Both the position numbers and the translations under genes were made by a program. The notes below the pieces were generated by a model. That model worked only from the letters and a program-made list of their open reading frames with translations, was not told where the DNA came from and made no database searches. From Lytechinus pictus (taxonomy: Eukaryota > Echinodermata > Echinoidea > Temnopleuroida > Toxopneustidae), in NCBI RefSeq assembly GCF_037042905.1, contig NC_087245.1, forward strand, positions 5,409,501-5,473,500: a DNA stretch of 64,000 nt, read 5' to 3'. Below, in pieces: positions 51,906 to 64,000 of the stretch; the stretch's first letter is position 1, and every line of letters begins with the position of its first letter.

Positions 51906-54369
51906 ATGCTCAGTGCAAACTTTTGTTGCATATTAATTAATTAATTAATAATCATGGAGGATACAGGAATTAATAATCGCGGGTGAGCAGACGATCGATA
52001 ATTTAAATTTCTGAAGTTCACTTTTAGAAACTGAAAAGTACCACTTTTCCTGCCTTAAAATCTATGAAGCATATAAAGTGATACAAAAAAACTCTACCCA
52101 ATATTAAAAAAAGCACAGGATAGACAGTACATAACACAGAAGCATTGAGAAATCTTAACCAAAAATCATGTTTCCCAAGTTCAAACAGATCCGCAGCGCT
52201 GAAGTGAATAGTCCCATACAAGCAAACTTGTGTCCTGACGATTACGTTGCCAAAACTTGGAAGTTAGTTGAACTTGACAAAATGGTAATCTAGATCTACA
52301 TCAAGGTTTAAAGATTTTCATTACCTTAATTGGTACAAACTCAATCGTATTTCAGAACACGTAGTTGTGGCATTAATCCTTAGCAATTCACATAGGAAGT
52401 GATGATTTCGTTTACCCAATTTCCGTCAAGAAGTGGGGTAGACTTTAGATCTAATTCGATCTCGTTTAAAATCGAGTTCAAAATGGGCGCTATAAATATG
52501 GGATGACCGATGACCTGGCGCAGACTGCTTTAATTTTGTTATTGAGAGAGTTCAAGAGTCATCAATCAGACTTTCTCCGCACACGAAAGTCAAGACTTTT
52601 CCTTTATTTTCTTTCACAAAGAATTTCCCATTTATTTGGTCTTCTACATTGTTAAAATGGACTGTGGGGGGAAACAAAATCTGAAAATGCCACATCTACG
52701 TTAGATATGAAATGCTTAAATTTTGGTATGATTGATCAATTTATTTGATGTTTGTTCATGATAAATTGTTGCCATTATTTTTATCGGCGTATAACCAACT
52801 GGATGGAAGGCATATATATAGCTGTACTGGATTTACTAAGTTGACTCGATTAAACAGATCTACACCCCTCCCTCAATATACGGTACTCCCTCTCATACCC
52901 TTCCAGAAACTTTGAAAAAACTATAGATGTGGATTTGATTTTATTGATTAAAAGTAGCATAGGCCGCGAGGCATGATAAGCCCACAATTTTGAGGGAAAC
53001 AAACATGGTTTCGAGCAAAATTTCTTAAAATCAGTGGCAGCACCATGATTTTTTAAATGGGGGGGGGGTGCAAAATAATTTTTTTTTTTTTTGGGGGGGG
53101 GCAGAAAGCACCATAAGCATTTATTTTCTGGGGTCGGGGTTATATACATGCGTAAATATTTCGAAGAATCTCGAAAGTGAGGGAACAAAGCAACAAAGCT
53201 ATAGTCATGGGGCATTTGAGAAACTGTTCGAAGCTAGATCCAATCGTGCACACTTTTTGTGAATTTTTGAAAATTTTCAGTAAAAACAGGAAGTTGTCTA
53301 AATTTCGGCTAACGTGCCCCCCCCCCTTGCATACATTTTTTTTTTGCTTGTATTTACCATGCATTTTTTTTTTTTTACAGTTTTTAAATATTTTATTTGG
53401 GGGAGGGGGGCTACGGTCCGGACTGGGGAGGCAAATGCCCCCTTGGTGCCGCCACTGAATAAAAGTCGTGGGTGGGGGAAGCATGATAATAAATGATTAA
53501 TTTATAACTATCAGCCATACATTACTATTCCTTACTCAGTAACCAGCAACAGAACGTCCCATCTTCCGTAACTGACTTAACTTATTTAAAAATATTAGTA
53601 ACAATTCAAATTCATTGCTTCATATATTTTATAAATTATATTAAATCAGCTGTGATGGCAATTAAAGGAAAATATAACCTTTGTCTGAAAGCAGAAAAAT
53701 CAAACAATGAGATAAACTCAAGTTAGAATTAAAATGTTAATTGAGCTTCAAGTTATTTCAATAGCTGAGCATAAAAAAGTGAATGGGGAGGGATGGAGAT
53801 TCCTAAGCCTGACTCATGCACCATTCATCAACTGTCATCTTTTTCATCTGCTAACTACCTGAAGCAAATATGAATAAAGGATAGTTAATGAAAGAAATGA
53901 CATCCTCTCACAATCTTCATAACCAATTTATGTTGATCAAACAATAGTTCACCAGAGTAATAACACTTTAATTAAATAATGTTGAAGGAAACTCATATCA
54001 CCACATTTATGAAAAAAAAAACAATTGCTACAAAGCTTGTAATATTCAGAAATTTTAATATGAATTCAACATTTACAGACCAGAATTCAAACAGTAGTTG
54101 GTATGTAAATAAAATCATCAACCAATAGTATCTTGGAATCCCTTGATTTGATTGGCTGTAGGTTTTTACCATGGTACTTACCATTCAACAGTTCCATGGT
54201 TGTAGACCACAAGATGTTAACATATGCATAAACAAAACATCATTTAATGATATTTTAATTTATCTTGAATTTATCTACATAAACATAAAAATAAATTGCA
54301 GGAATTATATTCTTGAATTTACCCTATTGACTCTTTAAACAACTTATATTGGACTCTCAATTCAAATAG
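51906..54369. other. Gene-free stretch between STAM exon 7 and the Myb-like exons
   Basis: No Myb/SANT or UIM exon was found on the plus strand. ATG at 51954 opens MEDTGINNR and runs into a GTGAGC donor, a possible first exon, but its phase (2) does not fit the exon at 54370. The element at 53033-53456 lies here. Confidence 0.45.
53033..53456. mobile_element. TIR element with CAGTGGC(A/G)GCACCA ends and poly-G/poly-T blocks
   Basis: The left end CAGTGGCAGCACCATGA and the right end TGGTGCCGCCACTG are near inverse complements. Inside each end are long G and T homopolymers. About 420 bp, no transposase, and no matching target duplication seen. Confidence 0.6.
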
Positions 54370-54454
54370 TGAGACTTATTCCACCTATTCTTCCAAGAAA
54401 AATTACCAAGCCTACTGAACCTGGATCTACTCTGCAACCAACAAACCCCTCAAG
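54370..54454 (+). CDS. Probable internal exon of a transposon-derived Myb/SANT-like protein
   Basis: Open frame RLIPPILPRKITKPTEPGST and LQPTNPS, a proline-rich linker-like segment. A possible acceptor AAATAG (weak pyrimidine tract) and a donor AAG/GTATTG. The 3' phase (2) joins exactly with the next exon at 54996. The 5' phase (1) would also accept STAM exon 7. Confidence 0.45.
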
Positions 54455-54995
54455 GTATTGTAATTTTATTCAAATGCTATAAAGTCCATCATATACCGGG
54501 TAAATGAATTGATTTTGAAAACATTTTCATGTGAATTTGCCTTGTTGCAAATATGACAAAATTCATGTGACAATTTAGATAGTGGAAAATACGTGTACAT
54601 TTATAAACACATAAAGATATTCATCAGCCCAATTCTAAGAAAAATTGTTATACCGTACAATGGATTACACATGAATACAATAAACAATATGAAATATATA
54701 TAATAAACAAATAATTAAATACATATATAAAATATAACTGTATAACCTGAAATTGAACAATGCACCACTGTACTTCAAAAGCAAGCATCTTCTTTCTTCA
54801 ACAATGAAATAGTATGGGAAACTAATTTTGTAAATTGGGTTGTGATTGAAATGCATGCTCAATAGCACAAAATACATTAGAGATCTTGGGTTACATATTA
54901 TTTGAATAGTCCAGGATATATTGGGATGAAAACTTGAAAGCCCAAAACATTGTAGGAAAAACACATTTACTGTTTTTATTCTCATTAAATTATAG

Positions 54996-55254
54996 GAATA
55001 CAGAAACCAGACCATCTGCCAAGAGAAGTTTGCACTATCTAGAACAGCTGGAACCAAATACAAAGACAAAAATTCTCAGTCCAGCACAAGAAGTAATGAT
55101 TGAATTGGCAAGAGAGGAGCACGCATGGCTCAAACGTGAGCATGAATTAAGAGTTGAAATCCTTCAGCTAGAAATAAGAACTGCACAATACAAGGGAGAG
55201 GAAGCTCGTAGATCACTTAACAAGGTCAACGCTAATATGAATTCAGATCCTTAA
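54996..55254 (+). CDS. Terminal exon, C-terminal coiled coil of a Myb/SANT-like (Harbinger-type) protein
   Basis: Acceptor TTAAATTATAG. It encodes about 85 residues including LSPAQEVMIELAREEHAW, LKREHELRVEILQLEIRTAQ and a basic end, with a TAA stop at 55252-55254. The REHELRVEILQLEI heptads resemble the C-terminal coiled coil of Myb/SANT-like DNA-binding proteins related to Harbinger transposons; this is recognition by style. The DNA-binding domain exon is not found in the window, so the gene is partial, a pseudogene or an alternative 3' end of STAM. The stop codon lies inside the TTAA target of the following mobile element. Confidence 0.55.
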
Positions 55255-56020
55255 CCCTAACTAGGCCGGGCTTTTTTGGCTGTTCTGTGGCCGGGGGGGG
55301 GGGGTTGATTCAACCCCCCCCTGAGATCTTGGCCGCCGATCGCGCGAGCGCCGCAAAAATTTGCACGCTGGTAGTGTGCGATGTAATCTACAAGGCTGTA
55401 TGGTAAAATTTTCCAAAATAATGAGATTTTATTTTATATGAATTAATTATGCTAATTTATGCATAAATCATACTTTTTGCTCTAATTCACTAAATAAAGC
55501 TCCTAGTATGCTAATTTTTGGTAAAAATATTCTTTGTAGCATTCTTAACAATCACAATTGAAAAAAACTTCGGTTTGGAAATCAATTTCTTATGTATTTT
55601 ATTGTTTTATGAATTTCTTATGTATTTCTTTGTTTTTCAACCTTTTGTTTTTCTTTGTTTTTTTCACCAAATTTATTGCACAACCTTTTTGAAGAATAAT
55701 TATGCTAAAATCAATTGATTTCAGCTGTTCAAAGTAAAAATAATCATATCTTTATGAATAAGATGAGAAAACTCAATTTGCATTGACTTTGTACACAAAA
55801 TCACGTTTTTGAACAATTTTTGGTCTGACATGCACTTATGAAATGTTGCGTAATTTTTTAACCGCGTACCCAGGCGTCGTAAATTTGGTCTCAAAAGATG
55901 CGCGAGACTTAAAAGTATAAACTCTGCGAGTGGCGTGGTCAAAAAATTTCGCGCGGCGGAATGAACGCAGAAAATGTTGAGGGGGGGGGTTGATTCAACC
56001 CCCCCCCGGCCATTTTAGGG
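55255..56020. mobile_element. piggyBac-like miniature element, copy 2, inserted at a stop codon
   Basis: TTAA on both sides (55251-55254 and 56021-56024). Left end CCCTAACTAGGCCGGG, right end CCCGGCCATTTTAGGG. Subterminal GGGGGGTTGATTCAACCCCC hairpins occur at both ends. The internal sequence is homologous to 38111-38858. No transposase. Confidence 0.85.
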
Positions 56021-56232
56021 TTAAACTATCTTGTAATAATAATTTAACTATTTCATATATTACAAATTAATAATAATTTGGAATAGTATAAATATGTGTA
56101 TTTAACTATGCATGCCATAACATTCTTAGCTTATCTACTTGTCTACTACTACTGTTCATTAAATCTTTGTTAAAAAAATCCTTTGATTGAAGTTAACTAG
56201 AGTATAATTATTTTTTCCCTTCTCATCTACTT

Positions 56233-56700
56233 TTTTGTTCACATGGTTACTCTTTGCAATTTGAACACAAAAGTATGAGCAGAAATAATATATATTTATT
56301 GAATGATAAATATTTGTATTGAATTTGTATATACCGCATTGGAAGAATGAAATATAATATATTCTATACAAAAATAAAATACACTACTTTGTTCATAATT
56401 ACTCATTGCAAATTGAACTCTACAGTTTATCATATGAGTAGAAATAATGTTTTTCAAATGATAAATGTTTGTGTATTGAATTTGCACATCGGAGAAATGG
56501 AATATGATATACACTTTTTGTTCACATAGTTACTCTTTGCAATTTGAACATGAGTATGACCAGAAATAATCTATATTTATCTATATTTGTATTGAATTTG
56601 TATATACAGTATTGGAAGAATGAAATATATGTATATATCAGATTGAAGGAATTAAGTTTATATTCTATATGACAAAATAAACAACTTTGTTCACATAGTT
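56233..56700. repeat. Imperfect tandem repeat of about 130-170 bp, three units
   Basis: The phrase TTGTTCACATAGTTACTC, with variants, begins units near 56235, 56389, 56518 and a partial one at 56688. Each unit carries TTTGCAATTTGAAC, AGAAATAAT and TTGTATTGAATTTG. AT-rich, non-coding. Confidence 0.8.
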
Positions 56701-58180
56701 ATGCAAGCTGCGTTTCCATTCTTTAAATTTCATATATTGGTGATTACAAATAAATCTGCTAAATTCAATAATTTGACCAAAAATCTCTTTAATAGTAAAA
56801 AATGTACAAAAGATGCAAACAATACATCTTTTGCATGTTTTATTCTGGAAAAAAATTCAACTTGAGCAATTATCATGTTATGGAATATGCTTCATCAACA
56901 TGCTTGAAGAAATCAGGAGAAACACACAATAGATTGATCCACTACCTGTCGTAAACTAGTCAAAGGCCTCGTGAAGTATTGCCTGCATTACGCAATTTAA
57001 TATAGCAGCAGTGCTGACTTTGAAAACAATTACTAGTGCATATGTATGAATAATTTTCCAAAAAGAGAGAAATAAAAATTCATCTGATAAAAATACTACA
57101 TTGCTTAACTTAAAAAGACATAAGAAGCTTGATTTTTTTTATTACTTGATACAAATTTTGGATGTACAATGATCATCTCCAGTTTCATTTAATATGATAT
57201 AGTATTCTTTTTTTTAACAATAAAAAACAAATTCTCATCAAAGATAATTAATCTCAAATGACCTTTGACTTCATCCAATGACATGAAGTTATCCTAATAT
57301 AATTCCTGATACAATGATATCCATGATTTCAATAATACAAACCGATAATTTCCAAATTATCTTGAAAATTTCAAAATCTTATTAACCTTTTAATACCAAT
57401 TATTTGACCTCTACATACCCGTTGACCTTTGTTATCTCCAAAAATTACATTCATCCATATATCAAAACTTTAGTACCCTTATGTCCTAGTTTCATGTAAT
57501 ATATATCTATACATATCTATATACTTTCAAAATTATGTCATTTTAAAAAATAACCTTTTTAAAAATTCAATGTTGACGACGCTGCTGCGCGTATAGAAAA
57601 AGGCTATTGTATGCAATGGTGACAAGGCAAAATTATCAGTCACCGTTTGCTCGAGTCATTCAAGATGGTTTTGAAACTAAAGCAAAAAGGAAAGTTACAT
57701 TCAAGAGTTTACAACATTGAAAGAACACTGAAAAAACCAACAATTCTATGAATGCTACGGCTAACCAGGTGTGCTTGGTGTACATATGAGATATGTTTAC
57801 ATCAGGAGTGAATGGTGGGAAACAATAAATGCCAATTAGTGTATAAGCTGTTCGCGAGCAGGGTTTCATGCAGCTACTATCTTATCACATTCCATGTAAA
57901 TTTGAGTATTATTACTGGATATATGCTCATCATGACCATGATGCAGCTGACAAAGGAAAAACTAGATAAAGATCATATTCCACTGAACTATTACCTACTT
58001 GGTTGATTATAGATTATGAAATAGTATCGGATGAAGGATTTGATATTTACAGATTGAGATAAAACAAAATAAGATTTAAAGATAAATGCCAGCTGTGGTA
58101 ACAACCTCAAAATGAGTTTTTACAGAATCAGATAAAATGAACACCATGGTGTACGTTTGTATGAATAAACTAAAAATTTG
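56701..58180. other. Gene-free stretch with a dispersed TGACCTTTGAC repeat
   Basis: About 56950-57070 is an inverse-orientation relative of about 41030-41120 (shared TGCATTACGCAATTTAATAT, TAGCAGCA). 57250-57450 has TGACCTTTGACTT and related phrases. No gene. Confidence 0.5.
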
Positions 58181-58580
58181 ACGTGTCCAAAGGACACAGA
58201 TGCCCCCACTTAACGCCAAGTTACTACGCAAAAACCAACTTGTATATATGAGCTGTGACCTTTGACCTGCGGACTCCGCAATCAAACTTAGCCTGCATTT
58301 TGGTGTCGTCTACCTACACCCCACAATTTATAAAAATCTGTTGAATATTTCATAAGTTATCATGGTGAAACCAACTTGCTCATTTAATAAGCTTTGACCT
58401 GCGGACTTCAAATTCGAATTTAGTCTGTATTTTGGTGTCATCTACCTGCACACCCACATTTTTAAAAATCTATTAAATATTTTTCAAGTTATTGCGCAGA
58501 AACCAAGTGAGGGGTCGGACGGACGGACAGGGGCAACGCTTAATGCTCCCTGCGGACTTCGTCTGCGGGGGCATAAAAAT
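58180..58580. repeat. Dispersed repeat ending GGGGGCATAAAA, with internal duplication
   Basis: Two diverged units (about 58255-58360 and 58388-58500) share TTTGACCTGCGGACT and GGTGTCGTCTACCT. A GGTCGGACGGACGGAC block and CTTCGTCTGCGGGGGCATAA follow. ATGCCCCCAC near 58201 is the inverted start. It contains TGACCTTTGACCT at 58256-58268. Confidence 0.55.
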
Positions 58581-58965
58581 ATGTGCCGAAGGATTCTGGA
58601 AGAAATTGTGTAATTGCAAAGAAATTAGCAAAATGAGAACGGGATTTGGGTCAAATGTTGGGCATTTTTCAAAACAATAATAATATACTTTCCCACATGT
58701 GCTTATCTGAGTTGCTGATCTTGAGTGTGATTTTTCATTTTTCAGCTTAGATTCAGGATGTCACAAACTTTAGTTTATGTAACTGTACCAGACCTAGATC
58801 CACAATGTTATAGTGACAATTAAGTTTGGTATGCAGACTTTCTCGTAAAGTCAGTGTTAACTGCAATCACTTTCATTTATTAAGCCCTAATATATAATAA
58901 AATGTAGCTGCGTGAAACCCTGCTAGCTGGAAATATAAATATAAAAAAATAATAAAAATAATATA

Positions 58966-61900
58966 TTAATATATGAATTATCCTCTCATAAAAAATGCCT
59001 GATTTTCGTAAATTGATAAAAAAACTAAATCAAACATACACTTAATGGGACAGTTGTTTACATGTGACATCCCATGTCTTGGTCACATTGCCTATGAGGC
59101 TATGATATTGATCCATAGGCTTAAATATTGATCTGTGATTCAAAATGTTCTTTTTCAAACTTCATTGATTTAATTCTTTGTTTTATACAATTCAACTGCA
59201 GGTTAAATTGCTATTGAATTGTTACAGGCAGTGTTGAAAGGTGCAAAATACTGTGTGATTAAAAGAAAAAAACTTTGACACCTCATAAATCTCCAATTTG
59301 AGGAAAAAAATGTACCATGAACACAATATGTGTGACCTGATATAGTATTTTCTCCTAAATAATTTGATACCATATTTATGTAGTATAGCTTTAAACTCAG
59401 TATAGCTTTAAATTTGGATAAACAGAAGGTATTCTTTGCTTTAATGTAAATTTTGATTTGCGCCAACGTAAGTCATGACTGCATTTAATGAATCAAGATG
59501 TCAATGAAGTCATAATCCTACAAGGGTTGCAGTGACATCCATTACAAAAACCCTCTTTCAATAATTCACATTAGAATTGTTTAATAAACACTTTTTAGCA
59601 TAAAAAAAAAAAAGTTAATTTCATTGAAAATGGGTTTGCAATGCTTACTGCAAGTCGTGTAGGATGATTTTAAACTTTATTGGCGCGAAAGTAAGGGACC
59701 GTCTGGATTCATTCATTGCAATGGCCCCTTTCGCGCGAATAAAATTTTACATCACAGTAAAGAATACCTCCTGATTATCCAAGTGTAAACACACACTACA
59801 TAAATTATTTGGGAGTGTTGATGACATATTTTCCCCTTAAATTGGGGATTTCCCCTCAGACCTAACCAATATTTTTAATTATTTTTTTCTGCTATTTTTA
59901 CAATGTACTTTTTGTCAGGGTGAACTTTCCCTTTAACTTTAAGCTGAAGAGATAAGCAGATCCACCCTTTGATTAGAAAATGATTTGTTTTAGAGCAGAA
60001 AATGAGAACACAGGGATCGTTAAAGTTCGAAAGATATTGGAGAAGAAAAATTGAAATTATCAGGTGTGCCACTGACTGTACTACAGTGCGTATAAAAAAA
60101 AGTTTACACTTTGAAAAAGCACTGGCAATTAAAAAATATATAACATGTGGGTAATTTTGTCACATATAATCTTGGGTTTGGGTCTCATCTATAATCCAAT
60201 GAAAGTAAAAGTTTTGACAGAATGTTACACTTGAGTGAGCACTGTCCATTTTTGTAAAGCTCGCAAAAATCTGTTTGCGCAGAAATGCTTGTTTTCACGC
60301 CGTGTCAAGGGGAAAGGGCGAAATCAAACTTACCCTGCGAAACATTTCTCATAAATTTCCCTTGCACTTTAGTCAATTGAAGTAAAACGGATACGTTCAA
60401 GCATTTTGTAACAATTTTGCCACCCAAATTGAAGTTTCAACACTTAGTAAGCACAACCTTTACCCTTTTTGTGCCAGCTGGATCTGAGGACATAACTGAA
60501 TCTGAACAAAAGTTTATATCAGACATCTCCAGCATTTTTTCACTAAGTTATCATTTAAAGTGGGTTTACATTTCAATTTTTCATTTAATACTTGTTTCTC
60601 CACACTTCTCAAGCTGGACAATGATTAACAAAATGAAAATCAAGCCTAAGCCATTTCATGTAAATCACAGCTCAGTGTAAAGCAAATATCGTCACGATGG
60701 CCTCAGTGTGTGGTGGGGCGAAATGCACTATTCGAAGTGTTTTGGGCAGTAAACAAGTCAAAAAAGGTAAAATATATCTTCAAATCAATTTTACTAGCTA
60801 AATTCCATGTGTTCTTCATGATTAAAGTCTACTTTTATTCGCATAACTATTTCAAAGTTCTGCGCAAATCATTTTTCACTAACTTTTCAAGTGGTGCTCA
60901 CTCAAGTGGAAATGTTTTTCGACAGTTATATCGTCATTTGCTTAAATGGATCTGTACCAATGTTAAAATGTGGAAAAATCTTCAGGATATTACAAATGTA
61001 TAATTTTACAGGATTTTTTCAAAGTGTAAACTTTTTTTTGATACGCACTGTAGAGAAGTACATGTATGGAAATCATCTAGAATGAACCATTTCCTACATG
61101 AAATAAAGGTTTTCAATGGCTGAAAATATGTTGAAAAAGTCTGAATTCAGACTTTAATCTGAAGTGGCATTCTTGGATCACTAATATAAGATTAAATTCC
61201 AAATTTCCAATTTTAGTATATTTTGACGTAGGACTGTCACCAGGACGGGCAACTGTCATGTATTTACCATTTCCTCAAGTTCAACACTTTTCTCTCTGGG
61301 CTGTGGTGTAATCAAAACATCACATTCCCAGGATCACATTACACAGCATATTAGTAGATGTCCTACAAAAAAAATGCCACTGGTAGAGAGCTTCAGATAG
61401 AAAAGCAGTTCAGATATTTTATTCATTTGATGTTTTTTTTAATTTTATTGAGGCAAATGTGACCAGGCATGTGAAAACTGACAAATATGCCGCACTGTGT
61501 GATTTTCAGTAGAGGGGCTTTAAAAGTTACTTTGGTTAGAATGGTCAAATTTCAATTTTTACTATTTTGTTTCTCTATTTCTATTTTACTAGTTAGACTG
61601 TCTTTTTTTCTATGGGCTATAATAATTAATGTACCTAACACACCCTAATCACTGTTTTGACAGTTAATAATTTTGCCTTTTTAATGTTGCAATTTATTCT
61701 ACTTCTTGCAAACCAAATAATTCCCCTTATTTTGAACTCCAATAAATTGAAAGTAAATGATGTCTATTGTTGAAACTTCTCTGTAATCAAGAACAGGACG
61801 TGCCTAATGAGTGTGGCAAATTTGGAGCCCATTTGATGACCCCTTGTAGAAAAATTGGAATGAGTGCTAATCCACTTTTTGTCACCTTGCACAATAGTAC

Positions 61901-64000
61901 AAGGGTAAGTTTGCTTCAATAGACTTTAAATCTTATTTTCTCTCAAGTGACATTCTACAGTAGTCAATGTTATTTTGATGAGGGTTTGGAACATTCAAGT
62001 ATGTCATGTAACATCTTAAAGCCGAGATTCTCCTCTTTCAGTAGGGATATTTAACAGAAAATCTTACACCTCTTAAAATTGCATGTATTGGTGATTTTTC
62101 AACTTAAAATATCTGCCATGTGTATCACTATGGAAAATAATCATTGAACCACCAATTACACAAGTTGTCAGTGCTGATATTTTCAGGGAAATCCTTGGTT
62201 TGATAGGCAACTGACTGTTACTATGGTAACTGTCCGAGACAACTGTTCAGTGCTGACAACTTTCACGAACTGGTGATGGTCTATTATTATAGCTGTCACA
62301 CCAAATGGTGAGAGCTATCCTTGTGCAATCTCTCACTCAAGAGATTTGCAATGGTGCTAAAAGCAGCCAAGTTACGATGTTCACAGATAAACTGTAATTC
62401 TACAAGTATCTATTCATTCTGTCACATTTGTGTGTGTGCCTCTCTCTTTCTCTCCCTTCCATGCTCCATTTTGAAGGGGAAGTTCATCCTCCTGATAAGT
62501 TGGTTTTAATGAAAGAAAAAAATATGAAGGTTTAACAAAAATCTGAATACAATAATTATGAATTTCTATTTTTTTAATTAAGAGTAATATAATAATTAAA
62601 AAAAAATTCTAATATTTGAACAGTTCCTGGTGACTGCAAGTACTTTTGCCATAGAAGAAAGGCATATATGAAATGAGAAGTCTGATATTAAATGCACTGA
62701 TAAAATCATTTAGCAATTTTCAACGAACTTGAAGTTTGTTTAATTCATATGGGACAGGTTCACTCATGTGATATCACAAAATTAAAACTTAAAATATCCA
62801 TAACTCTTTGACAGATTTTCTATAAACCTGCATCAATATTTTCATTTTCTTTTTCTGCTTTCATTAAAACCAAGTAAATGCTATGGTAAATTTCCCCCTT
62901 CAACTCACATGAACCTTGATCAATGAATTCAAATGGATTGTCACTCTTGTAATCCAATCATAATTAGTCATTACATTATGCATTTTAATTCATTGTTTTT
63001 TTCACAGAATTATTTACAGATGTATTCTTCTTTTATCAAAGACTTTCAACATATTCAATTTTCTTTTTTTTAGTAAAAAATTAGAGTACGAATACATAAA
63101 AATACATAGGCCCGTATTCTGAACTCGGGATTAAATCAAACCCTGGTTAATAGTTGTGGTTTAAGTATGGAGAGCCATTTGGGGCACAAATCCCTAACAA
63201 TACACATCCAATTTATTGACTCATATGACACCCAAATCGTTCATAATTGTCTGAGAATGATAGCTGAAGTATTTTGAAGTATTTTTCCGCCTTGTGAAAG
63301 CAAAAGGAAACAAAACAGTAAAACAGAAATTTTGAATTTTTGGCTCCCCATAATTTTAGCACAGATTTAGATCGTGGTCTAAGTTAAACTCGACTTCAGA
63401 AACGGGCAATAATGTGCCTGCTTTGCAGACTGACTTTGTAAGAAAAGATGAAATACTGTCATGGATGCTCCTTATTGCCCGCTCATAATAAATGATCATT
63501 TAAGTGATCACATGATTGGATGTGTGATGGCAAACAGAGTTATCACATAGTACAATAAATGCCACAGACAAATAAATTGAAGGAAACTTTATAAAAAAGA
63601 TTCCAGATAATATTGCAAAATACATAAATGCTCAGATTCTGATTTGATGGATAATAGAATTCCTTTTTCCAATGAGGGTTATGATACGATTCCCTGATCT
63701 AATTTCAATAGAATAATCGCGGTTGATTGAAATTACCCTATAAAACTATACTGTACATACGATACACCCTGGATTTGCAAGGAAAGCGGTCAGGAAAAAT
63801 GTTAAAATATAAACGCAACTTTATCCCGCCTAAAGGAACCTTTTCTTCCATTATGGTGATGATCCTGTAGCCCTTAAATGTTGTTATCTACACTTAACCA
63901 CATGATGGCGCTTTAGAAATATCATGTAGAGCAATTGATAAGGGAGTTTAGCCAACACCTCACACAATTTATTCTAAAATCCAGTTAACAGAGTACACAA
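58966..64000. repeat. Copy 2 of the 5-kb near-identical direct repeat
   Basis: Same sequence as 8912-13946 with a handful of single-base differences, in the same orientation, cut by the window end. The left junction lies in an AT-rich low-complexity stretch (58926-58966). It contains the second copies of the TA-flanked element (60084-61050) and the miniature elements at 62472-62904 and 63109-63407. No gene. Confidence 0.95.
60084..61050. mobile_element. Second copy of the Tc1/mariner-like non-autonomous element
   Basis: Identical in structure to 10030-10996 (CAGTGCGTA ends, TA flanks at 60082-60083 and 61051-61052). One difference falls in the exon-like ORF and is synonymous (TCG to TCA at its third codon). 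Confidence 0.75.

Noticed and set aside
52850-53484. Proline-rich frames on the minus strand (121 and 114 codons)
   Set aside because: Produced by G/T homopolymers inside the TIR element at 53033-53456.

Overview
The window is animal nuclear DNA. It has split genes with GT-AG introns from under 1 kb to over 11 kb, AT-rich introns, and dense non-autonomous DNA transposons. The palindromic word TACATGTA recurs throughout the unique DNA. That word, the AAAGGGGAAGTTCACCCTGA-type miniature elements and the AGGTCAAAGGTCA repeat families suggest a deuterostome marine invertebrate, most likely a sea urchin. This is inference from sequence style, not a database result.

Layout: (1) 318-1937, +, the main exon of a polydactyl C2H2 zinc-finger protein (about ten fingers). 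(2) 1.9-14.5 kb, gene-poor flank with miniature elements and the first copy of a near-identical 5 kb repeat (8912-13946). (3) 14545-25549, -, a complete four-exon CMC1 gene (116 aa, twin CX9C mitochondrial protein), which I assembled by splice phase; the exons are too short to stand out as ORFs. (4) 25550-25916, a 367-bp head-to-head intergenic region with a palindromic NRF-1 site and a CRE-like site. (5) 25917-51565, +, the first seven coding exons of STAM (ESCRT-0 subunit; VHS domain), ending just where the ubiquitin-interacting motif should begin. The UIM, SH3 and C-terminal exons are not visible. (6) 54370-55254, +, two exons of the C-terminal coiled-coil region of a transposon-derived Myb/SANT-like protein, whose stop codon lies inside the TTAA target site of a piggyBac-like miniature element. 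(7) 58966-64000, a second, about 99.9% identical copy of 8912-13946 that runs off the window and may be an assembly artefact.

The STAM and CMC1 introns hold many mobile elements with visible target-site duplications: two fold-back elements of one family (9-bp duplications), a third fold-back element (9 bp) interrupted by a LINE 3' end, three other terminal-inverted-repeat elements with 8-10 bp duplications, two TTAA/CCCTA elements, a tRNA-derived SINE pair in inverted orientation, and a 1.27-kb polypyrimidine tract. The most striking structure is in STAM intron 6. It is a 2905-bp, TA-flanked, almost perfect palindrome carrying two intact, head-to-head, nearly identical Tc1-like DD34E transposase genes that share one outer pair of inverted termini.

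Functionally, CMC1 (cytochrome c oxidase assembly) and STAM (endosomal sorting) are unrelated in pathway but appear to share a promoter region. All coordinates were derived by eye from the sequence. Identities are comparisons with remembered family features, not searches.
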